Positions 17,906-27,300 of a stretch of 54,521 bases of DNA are shown one piece after another. This stretch comes from Pirellulaceae bacterium (GTDB taxonomy: Bacteria > Planctomycetota > Planctomycetia > Pirellulales > Pirellulaceae): the NCBI GenBank assembly GCA_022448645.1, contig JAKVBZ010000029.1:1-54521 (forward strand). The letters are read 5' to 3'. A program made the position numbers and the translations under genes. The notes beneath the pieces were generated by a model. That model saw only the letters and a list, made by a program, of their open reading frames with translations. It ran no database searches and was not told where the DNA came from. Position 1 is the first letter of the stretch. Every line of letters starts with the position of its first letter.

Positions 17906-19201
17906 ATGAGTCGATGTTTTTTCTTCGGAACAGCTTTTATTCTTTTAGGAACCATATCCGCCAACGCTCAGACATGGGATCTAAACGCGGATGCGGACGC
18001 TACCGCAAATCCGATGGGACAATGGAGTTATGGCAGGAGTGAGGATCCCAATGATCCAGTCCCGTTCACTCTACACACCAATACCTTTAACGCTGGTCCC
18101 AATAACGATTTGAGAATTTGGGATCTTGCTTCCGGCCATCCCAATATTGCCTACAACAAGGGCGTTAACGTGCTCGAAAGCCACATCGGACCCGGCGAAC
18201 ACAATATGCACCCCGGCACTGACCCTAATCCCGACTATGCAAAGATCCGTTTTACCGTCCCAGCGAGTGTAGCCAACCATCAGCAGGTTCAAATTCAGGG
18301 CCTATGGGATCGGCCCAATCCCACGGGCGGCAATGACGACATGCACATTTTCCACAATGACGGCAACACGGCCACCGAGCTATTTCAAAATTTAGGCAAT
18401 ATTGACGACGTACCCTTCGACGTGACCGCCGTTGTGAACCCTGGTGATTGGATCGATTTTGCCGTGGGGAATCATGACGGATCAGAAGGTGGCGGTGCCG
18501 CATCGGTCGATATTGTAATATCCGTTACTGGGACCGTTGAGCCCGTAGTCGACTTCGAGTGGCAAGCCGACGCGTCAGCCGCTTGGACAACAGGTACGAA
18601 CTGGAATCCCACAGGGGTGCCTGGTAACAACGCGGATCCGCTCTATGCCAAACACACAGCGACGTTCGGCAGCGCCATTACGGCGAATCGAACCGTCATT
18701 CTAGACAGTCCGGTGAGCTTGCGAGCCATCAATTTTGTGAACTCCAACTCGTACGCCGTCGCGGGACACGGACGCGTGAATCTAGTGGCCGATACGTCTG
18801 GAACCGACCCGACAGAAATGGTGGTTGGATTGGGTAGTCACCAGTTTCAAGCGATCGTCAACCTGGAAAACGACACAACCATCATCACGGCTACCAACAC
18901 TCTGTTGGAGTTCAACAATCGACTGAACCTCAACGGCAATGCCCTAACGACGGTCGGCCCTGGAACGGTCGCGATCAGCAACACAGTAACCAGCGGTGGC
19001 GGCACGATCAATCTGCAGAATGGCACGCTCGCCGGCTCGGGTACCGTCGGGGGGGATGTAGTGGCCAATGGTGGCACGGTTTCCCCGGGAGCACCCGCGC
19101 AGGGTGCCAACTCAGTTCCTGAACCGACGGCGATCACTCTGGTGTGGCTGGCAATCCTAGGACTTTTCGCTGTAAGACCTAGACGGCCTGCATACGCATA
19201 A
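17906..19201 (+). CDS. PEP-CTERM sorting domain protein with beta-strand repeat extension
   Basis: 431 residues from ATG 17906 (a TTG at 17900 is an alternative). The signal peptide ends near SANAQ. Residues about 24-203 form a domain nearly identical to that of the next paralogue (WDLNADADATANP at its start). Residues about 210-400 are a Gly/Asn/Thr-rich beta-strand region with GGGTINLQNGTLAGSGTVGG, as in autotransporter-type repeats. VPEPTAITLVWLAILGLF plus a basic tail is a PEP-CTERM signal, which directs sorting by an exosortase. The shared domain has no name I recognise. Confidence 0.85.
   Translation: MSRCFFFGTAFILLGTISANAQTWDLNADADATANPMGQWSYGRSEDPNDPVPFTLHTNTFNAGPNNDLRIWDLASGHPNIAYNKGVNVLESHIGPGEHNMHPGTDPNPDYAKIRFTVPASVANHQQVQIQGLWDRPNPTGGNDDMHIFHNDGNTATELFQNLGNIDDVPFDVTAVVNPGDWIDFAVGNHDGSEGGGAASVDIVISVTGTVEPVVDFEWQADASAAWTTGTNWNPTGVPGNNADPLYAKHTATFGSAITANRTVILDSPVSLRAINFVNSNSYAVAGHGRVNLVADTSGTDPTEMVVGLGSHQFQAIVNLENDTTIITATNTLLEFNNRLNLNGNALTTVGPGTVAISNTVTSGGGTINLQNGTLAGSGTVGGDVVANGGTVSPGAPAQGANSVPEPTAITLVWLAILGLFAVRPRRPAYA
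17975..18511 (+). repeat. Direct repeat, copy 1 of PEP-CTERM N-domain
   Basis: 537 bp that align without gaps to 19783-20319. Long stretches are identical, with scattered substitutions. This marks a tandem duplication. Confidence 0.9.
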
Positions 19202-19258
19202 TTACAATAAGCTAGATCGTGTTTGCGGATGGTGGATGGATGATAGTAGTAGTAGTAC

Positions 19259-19282
19259 AAGTTCTGTTTGAGAACAGAACTT
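19259..19282. terminator. Perfect 10-bp hairpin after the first PEP-CTERM gene
   Basis: AAGTTCTGTT and AACAGAACTT pair perfectly around a TGAG loop, 58 bp after the stop codon. There is no T-run directly after it, so it may be a transcript-end stabiliser rather than an intrinsic terminator. Confidence 0.45.
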
Positions 19283-19461
19283 ATTGAAAACATTCTGTAT
19301 TGCTTTGATTTTTGGTAATTTTTTTAGGAGAATGCAATTGGGCTTATGACTTGTTGAGAGTGATCTCAGCTGTCAGCAGCGGCCTTGAAAAAAAGTTTTC
19401 CAAGGTGTTGACAAGCTGGCTTCACCAGTTAGAATGAGTCTATCGAAGGAAGAATTACCCC

Positions 19462-19565
19462 AAAAAGGTGCTCGTGACCCTTACTCAAAAACAGCAATTC
19501 ATTCAGGTGATTTAGTATCCTGGAGTGACGTGCTGTTTTTGGGTATGGGTCCTGGCACCTTTTTT
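19462..19565. mobile_element. MITE-like long palindrome
   Basis: The left arm 19462-19496 (AAAAAGGTGC at its outer end, CAAAAACAGCA at its inner end) pairs with the right arm 19531-19565 across a 34-nt centre. Arms are about 35 nt with few mismatches and one gap. No ORF lies inside. The size and A/T-tipped ends look like a miniature inverted-repeat or REP-type element; no target duplication was confirmed. It sits in the leader of the second PEP-CTERM gene. Confidence 0.55.
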
Positions 19566-19695
19566 CGTTTCTTGCTGTAGCAGGGCGACGAAGGGTAGTT
19601 GGAAAAAGATCGGTTGTTAGAGTTGACATGACTTTACGACCGGTTAAACCGATTTTCAAATGTACAACTTATAAATTCGTTTTCAGGAGGCTTGA

Positions 19696-20415
19696 ATGAC
19701 GAAGTCACAAATTTCTTGTATCGCTTTAGGTTTTTTTACCGCAGCTCTTTTTCTGGCAATACCAGCTCACGCCCAGATGACCTGGGATCTAAACGCGGAT
19801 GCGGACGCTACCGCCAATCCAATAGGAGCTTGGAGTTATGGCAGAAGTGAGAATGCCAGTGATCCAGTCCCGTTCACTCTACACACCAATACCTTTGACG
19901 CTGGTCCCAATGGCGATTTGAGAATTTGGGATCTTGCTTCCGGCCATCCCAATATTGCCTACAACAAGGGCGCTAACGTGCTCGAAGGCCACATCGGACC
20001 CGGCGAACACAATATGCACCCCGGCACTGACCCTAATCCCGACTATGCAAAGATCCGTTTTACCGTCCCAGCGAGTGTAGCCAACAATCAGCAGGTTCAA
20101 ATCCAGGGCCTTTGGGATCGACCGAACCCCACGGGCGGCAATGACGACATGCACATTATTCACAATAACGGCACCACGGCCACCGAGCTATTTCAAAATT
20201 TAGGTAATGTTGACGATGTACCCTTCGACGTAACCGTCACCGTGAACCCTGGTGATTTCATCGATTTTGCCGTGGGGAATCATGACGGAGTTGAGGGAGG
20301 CGGTGCCGCATCGGTCGATTCCCTCACAATTACCGAGGTTCCCGAGCCCACGACGCTCATGCTGGTCGGCTTGAGCGCACTCGGCTTGCTCTGCTGCAGA
20401 CGGCCAAGAAGCTAG
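19696..20415 (+). CDS. PEP-CTERM sorting domain protein
   Basis: 239 residues. The start ATG 19696 is set by AGGAGG at 19685-19690. The signal peptide ends near AHAQ. One domain, residues 29-208, is almost the same as in the preceding paralogue. The tail is VPEPTTLMLVGLSALGLL plus CCRRPRS, a standard PEP-CTERM. The short form is probably the simpler ancestral layout, since the other copy carries an extra beta-strand region between domain and tail. A strong terminator follows. It is likely exported and anchored or released by an exosortase; its role is unknown. Confidence 0.9.
   Translation: MTKSQISCIALGFFTAALFLAIPAHAQMTWDLNADADATANPIGAWSYGRSENASDPVPFTLHTNTFDAGPNGDLRIWDLASGHPNIAYNKGANVLEGHIGPGEHNMHPGTDPNPDYAKIRFTVPASVANNQQVQIQGLWDRPNPTGGNDDMHIIHNNGTTATELFQNLGNVDDVPFDVTVTVNPGDFIDFAVGNHDGVEGGGAASVDSLTITEVPEPTTLMLVGLSALGLLCCRRPRS
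19783..20319 (+). repeat. Direct repeat, copy 2 of PEP-CTERM N-domain
   Basis: Gap-free partner of 17975-18511, both 537 bp long. Similarity stops where the first copy continues into its beta-strand extension. Confidence 0.9.
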
Positions 20416-20451
20416 TTGAGCTTTCATTGACAGCCTAACTTCTGTATTCGA

Positions 20452-20507
20452 CGCGGAGGATCGCCGTACGGGGTGACAATGCCCCGTGGTTGATCCTTCG
20501 CGTTTTT
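20452..20507 (+). terminator. Intrinsic terminator after the second PEP-CTERM gene
   Basis: CGCGGAGGATC pairs with GATCCTTCGCG (one G-T pair), an inner ACGGGG/CCCCGT stem extends it, and TTTTT follows at 20503. This is the clearest intrinsic terminator in the window. Confidence 0.85.
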
Positions 20508-20675
20508 GTTTAGATTTTCAGATCGTTGGAGGAAACAACTAGCAGGGGAACACGTTCGTTAGAAACGAGCCGTTTGTAATATTCACGTTGTCTCCCATTT
20601 CTCTTGATCACTTTATCCACACTCTGGAAGGGTAAAGAAAACACAGCGAACCAATCGGAAGAGGCAACCGATGGC

Positions 20676-21030
20676 ATGATGTTAAAGACTCGGTTTCACA
20701 TTGGTGTTGGTCACGACCGTCGCGATTCTAATCGCTTTGCGCTTACCTACTGTGCAATCGGCGCGCGAAGCCATACACAAGTAGGAATCAGTGTAAAAAC
20801 AATCTAAAACAGACCAAAATTGCCCTCCACAACCATGAACCGCACCGTGGAGAATTTCCGCCGGTGTTTCGGCAATAACAACATCAACAGTTTTTACGAA
20901 TGGACTTAATTTCTGCACAGCTTGTTGCCCTATCTGAAAAAAACCACTACGAAGAACTAGACGGTTCCCGGTTTAACTCGACGAACCCTTGGCCATCTCC
21001 GCCTACCAGCGATTGTTCCGCGGTGATTGA
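20676..21030 (+). pseudogene. Decayed DUF1559 pilin-like gene
   Basis: Pieces in three frames line up with the N-terminal half of a planctomycete DUF1559 protein. GFTLVLVTTVAILIAL, then RLPTVQSAREA, at 20692-20772 is the prepilin-like helix, with the Glu of the normal GFTLVE motif lost. After a frameshift, QCKNNLKQTKIALHNHE and GEFPPVF follow at 20789-20863. After further breaks FLHSLLPYL and NHYEELD appear near 20910-20960. Each piece ends in stops (TAG 20782, TAA about 20869). The C-terminal half is missing. The order and spacing of motifs make chance very unlikely. Confidence 0.8.
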
Positions 21031-21326
21031 ACAAGAATGTGTTTAAGTCTCTGTCATGTCCCAGTGACGGGGTGGGCGACAATCGCTTGCGAAAGACGCT
21101 CCTAGTCCGCAGATGGATTGTTTATCTTACCCTTCCTGTCGCTTCCTTGATTCACTCACTTTTCGCGAAGCTGAAACGCCTCGAAGACTGTTTTGACAAC
21201 AAATCGCTCTTCCAAGGCGCTAATTGCACAATTAGTTCAGTCCACACCATTGCCCTGATTTCCATATGATTCTCGTGGTTTCTGGTAAAATAAAAGAAGG
21301 CAAGAAAAGAGGCAGTGCGAGCGAGA

Positions 21327-24300
21327 ATGAAACACTCTTCTAACAATAGACGACGCCATCGAAGCCTTGCCGTCGAGACGCTGGAAGTTCGCCTCGCACT
21401 CGATAGTACGGCAGTATTCAACGAGGTAATGTACCATCCCTCTGGTGACGAGGATTCACTGGAATGGATTGAGTTGCACAACCAGTTGAGCCTCGACCTG
21501 GACCTCACTCGTTGGCGGTTGGCAGGTGCAGTCGACTATCCATTTCCCGATGGTACGATCATTCCAGGACGCGGTTATTTGGTCATTGCAGTCGATCCGC
21601 AAGAACTGGCCAACCAGACGGGATTCAACGATGCACTGGGACCATTCACAGGACGTCTTTCCAACGCCGGTGAAGAGCTTCAACTGCTCAATAACGACGA
21701 CCGTCTGATGAGCGTCTTGGACTATCGTGACGGGGGTGACTGGCCAGTCGGTCCCGACGGAATCGGATTCACACTCGCAAAACGCGATGAATTGCACAGT
21801 ACGGCCGACGCAACACATTGGACCACTAGCCAGGAGCTCGGCGGTACTCCAGGAGCACAAAACTTCGTCATAACTGGTGGGCCGACATCCTTGGAGCTTA
21901 TCGACTCGGGTGCTCAAGCTCGATACTTGATCCCCACCGACAACAGCCTAGGGACCGCTTGGACCGCCGAATCGTTCCACGACGCCAGTTGGTCACTCGG
22001 CGTCACCGGAATTGGCTACGAACAAACCGTCACCTCCCATGTCGCCTATGGGAATTTGGTCGGGGCCAACGGCACTTCACCGCTCCGCGGTCCCTACGGA
22101 CACGACTTCACGGTCCATTCCACCATCACGGTTACACAATTGGGTGTTTTCGATAGCGGGGCAGACGGGCTGTCGCGAAATCTGACTGCCGAACTTTGGA
22201 CCCGTTCTGGCAATAGTGGCACGCTGATCACCGACCTGGACTTTACCATCGGCGATCCCGGTGTGCTGACCGACAGCAGTCGTTTCAAACCGTTACCCAC
22301 ACCGGTCGTCCTTTCTCCCGGCGACTATACGATTGCCGCGCACGGATTCGGATCGAACGAAAAGGCGGGTCATGAAGGTTTCGGTGGGCCTACGTCAGCG
22401 TTCAAAACCTTGGACGATGGCGGCGGTGCGATTTCCTTCGTGGGCACGAGTCGATCCGGTACCACACCAGGCACGTTCCCGACGCTCGCCCAAGGTGGCA
22501 CCATCAACTACTTCAGTGCCGGCACGTTTCAATTCAGCGTCGGTTCAGGCGGCAACAACAGTGAAGTTGCTACGGACATCGAGTCGGTGATGAGTGGTGT
22601 CAATACCACCGCTTACGTCAGAGTCCCTTTTACCGTTGCCAACGCAGAAGATCTCTCAACGTTGACACTGACGATGAAATACAACGATGGGTTCGTGGCC
22701 TACATTAACGGGCTGGAAGTGGCCCGTCGTAACGCCCCTGTGACTCCGACCTGGAATTCGGCCGCCGAAACGGCTCTCTCCATCTTCACCGAAGAGGTGA
22801 TTGATGTCACCACGGGAATCGCGCATGTGCAATCGGGCGACAACGTTTTGGCAATCCACGGCTTGAATTTTGGAATCAGTGATCCACGCTTCTTGGTCTT
22901 ACCAGAATTGGACGCTGTCGAATCGACGGACGTATCCGAGGTCGTGATCAATGAGGTGGCAGAAGGTAGCTCGGCCAATTTCTTTGTCGAAATCTCCAAC
23001 GAAGCAACGGCCGCACAACCCATTGTTGGATACGCGATTGTCAGCTCAACAGGCGACGAATACGTAATTCCCAATCCAACAATCGAACCAGGGGCCTACC
23101 TTTCGATCACCGCAAACGAATTGGGCTTCACACCGGCCGATGGGGACGAACTGTTCTTGCTTACGCCAAGCCGTGGCCGATTGGCCGATGCGCGACATGT
23201 CACGGGCCGATTGCGAGGCAGGTCAGCTGCGCATGACAACCGCTGGCTTTACCCTACCAGCGAAACTCCAGACGCTGCAAACATCTTTCAAATCGACGAC
23301 AACATTGTCATCAACGAGATTCTGTACAATCCGTTCGGACAACTGCCGCCTACGATAGCCCCCAACGATTTGGGCAATGTGACAACAACCACCCTGGTCA
23401 GTGTCGGCGATCAGGCATCTGTGTTCATCCCTAACGACGACTCGCTCGGCACAATCTGGCGACAGCCCGGCTTTAACGATTCGTCTTGGACGACCGGCCC
23501 AACTGGCATTGGCTTCGAAACTGGCGGTAACGCGGGCATCGTCGCCTATGGAAATCTAACGGGCGCCAACGGCACGTCCCCGCTTTCTGGTCCCTACGGA
23601 CACGACTTCACTGTAAACTCAACGATTTCGGTCACGCAATTGGGCGTATTTGACAGTGGCGCTGACGGCCTTGACCGAAGCTTGACAGCCGAGATCTGGT
23701 CGCGACACAGCGACGCCTCGGGCACAAAATTAGCCGAGGCGTTTTTCACCAGTGGTGATCCGGGTACGCTAATTGACAGTAGTCGCTTCAAGCAACTGTC
23801 TACACCATTAACACTCGTACCCGGCGAGTATACCGTCGTGGCTCATGGCTTTGGCTCGTCGGAAAAAGCGGGTGATCAAAACTTTGGCGGGCCCGGTGCT
23901 GCCTTTAAAACACTGAATGACGGTAACGGTGCCATCTCTTTTGTGGGGGAGAGTCGCCTGGGAACCACAGTGGGAACCTTTCCCACCCAGTTGATCAACG
24001 GATCGGTCAATCATTTCAGTGCAGGTACGTTTCAGTTCAGCACCGGTGGGTTTATTTCTCAAAAAATCGCGACTGACACAGAAGCCGAAATGCATGGCGA
24101 AAACGCATCAGCCTATCTCCGCGTTGAATTCACGGCGACAGTACCGGATGTAAATCAATCCGCCAAGTTGACATTAAAACTGCAACATGACGATGGCTAC
24201 ATCGCGTACCTAAACGGCACCGAAGTCGCTCGCAGAAACGCACCGACGGTGATAACGTTTGACGCCTCGGCGACAATCGCCGAGGAACAGCTGACGTTTC

Positions 24301-27300
24301 AGGAACTCGATATTTCAGCACACGTCAACCAACTCGTCACTGGAACAAACGTCTTGGCCATACATGGCTTCAACGTATCCGCCAGTGACAATGACTTCTT
24401 GATCGTACCGAAACTGGTGCTGGAAGCAGCCGCCAATCCACAAGACGAATGGATCGAACTTTACAATCGCGGTCCATCGACGGTAGACCTGACCGGCTGG
24501 AAACTGGACGGTGGTGTCGAATTTGATTTTCCGACAGGAACGACCATCGCACCAGATGGTTATTTGGTTGTGGCTCAGAACACCGCCCGAATGGCTACCA
24601 CATACCCCGGAATCAACGTCGTCGGCAATTTCAGTGGACGACTTCGCAACAGTCAGGATTTGATTCAGCTGGTTGACGCCAACCGAAACCTAGCCGACGA
24701 AGTTCGTTATTATGAAGACAGCTATTGGCCGACATTTGCTGACGGCGGCGGATCGAGTCTGGAATTGCGCAACCCACATGCCGACAATTCCCATCCCGGC
24801 GCATGGGCAGCGAGTCTGGAAGATCACAAGACGATCTGGAATACCTACACCTACCGCGGCTCGGCGACTCCGTTTGAAAGCGCCGGCACACAGTTCCACG
24901 AACTCGTCATCGGTCTGCTCGACGATGGCGAAATCTTGGTGGACGACATCACGGTGGTCGAAGACCCTGACGGCATCGCACGACAACTGATTCAAAATCC
25001 CACATTCGAATCGGACACGGTCGGCAGCGAGGCGAGCACATGGCGAATCATCGGAAACCATTTCGGCACGGTGATGGTGGACCCGGACGACGCAAATAAT
25101 CAAGTCTTGTACTTACGATCGACGGGTATGACCGAAGACATGCACAATCACGGTGAAACCACATTCAAGCACAATGGATCTTTTGTTCAAACCGTTCCCG
25201 GCCAGACCTACGAGATTTCATTTCGCGCCCGTTGGCTACGTGGAACCAATCTGTTCAACACACGACTTTATTACAACAGTGCATCGCTCACGACCGCACT
25301 TCCCGTACCTGAACTGAATGGAACTCCCGGGGCCCAAAACTCCCAGCACGAATCGAACATTGGCCCTACGTTTTCGGATTTGACCCACGGCCCGGTGGTT
25401 CCGGATGCCGCACAATCGGTCACCATCACTGTGTCCGCGTCCGATCCGGATGATGTCGCGTCCGCCAACGTTCGCTGGCGGACCGCTTCAGGCAGCATGG
25501 GCCCTTGGCAAACATCTGCGATGACTTTTGACGGCAACGGCAGGCTTAGTGGCAACATTCCAGGTCACTCGGCCGGAACCGTGATCCAGTTTTATGTCGA
25601 AGCCAGCGACACCCTGGGAGCCACAGCGGTGTACCCTCCCACTGAGGAAGACTCGGGGGCGCTCTACAAAGTCCAGGACAATCAGGCAGGTAGCGGGCTA
25701 CAGCATCGGTTGCGAATCATTCAACCGATTGACGACATCAACCACCAACAAGTGCTAGCCAACCGGATGAGTAACCATCGTTTGCCGGGCACAATCATTG
25801 TCAATGAAAGTGAAGTCCATTACGACGTCGGCATCCGCTTAAAGGGGTCGTCCGCCAGCCGCTCGCACGCCGGACATGGCTACAATATGCGTTTCCAGTC
25901 GATCAACAAGTACATGGGTGTGCACCAGAACATGTCGATTGACCGAGAAATGCTCGATGAAATGCTGATCAAACAGTTGAATAATCTGGCGGACGGAATC
26001 CCCAGCATGTACAACGACTCGATTTTTATGATCGACCCTCAGACGAGTTCGAAAAATGGCATCTTCATTTTGCGAATGGCTGGATTCGGCGACGTCTTTT
26101 TGAACGAAACTTTCCGCGATGGAGCCGACGGAATGCTGATTGATAAGGACATCGACTATCGCCCTATCAACACGACCGGTGGCCCCGAAGGTGGAAAACT
26201 TCCCACACCCTGGGCCCACACCAGTCAAGGCAATGCCGACATTGGCGAAGATTTCTGGGGTACAGACAAAGATGCCTTGCGTCTGCGCTGGCGAACCAAG
26301 AATCATCGTACAAGGGATGACTTCCGGCAAATCGTCCAACTCAACGACACGTTTCGTTTGCAAGGATTAATTCCAGACGACCAATGGAATGACATGTTGC
26401 ATGAATTGATCGACGTCGACCAATGGATGCGAGTTTTAGCGATGGTAAATCTGGCGGGTGTCACCGACTATTTGAATCAGTCGATCTGGAACCACAACTA
26501 CCTGCTTTATCCGCGACCCGACACGGGTCAAATGGTCATGCTGCCTTGGGATCTGGACATTGCCTACGGCAGTAACGCGCCGCTGATCGGCACCGGCCCT
26601 CATATGCGGACACGCGCTTTGGTCCGTATTCCCGAGAATCTTCGTCTCCTGTACGGACACTACGATCATTTGATCGACATTGCCTACAACGGCGCGAATG
26701 CCTACGCGCAAGCGGGCCACCTCAATATGATGTTTCCGGGGACAGACTTTACCGGTCCAGCAAACTACATTGCCTCCCGTGCCACCAGCCTGGCTTCGCA
26801 GCTACCGGCAGCCATTCCGTTTCAGATCACTACCACTGGTCCGCTGAATGCTGGTAGCGATGGCGAGGCGACCATCACTGGCGAAGGATGGGTGGATGTC
26901 CGTGAGATCCGTTTGTCAGGCACCGAACAAGCACTGGATGTTCAATGGACTGCCGGCGGCGGTGCCAGTTATGCCCAAACCTGGTCAACAGTTTTATCGC
27001 TAACCAATGGGACAAACGATTACACAGTCGAAGCTTACGATCATCAAGGAAATCTAATCGCCAGCGATTTGATTCAAATCACCACGACCGGTGGCGACGA
27101 CGCGGTTAATTCCTTGCGGATCACCGAAATCAATTTTAATCCTGCCGCCCCGACTACTGCCGAACTGGCCGTCAATCCGTTGTTGGACAACGATGATTTC
27201 GAATTCATCGAAGTTCAAAACATCGGAGCGCACCCGCTCAACCTACAGAACGTCGCATTTCTTGACGGTATCGAGTTCACCTTTCCAACGACCATGCTTG

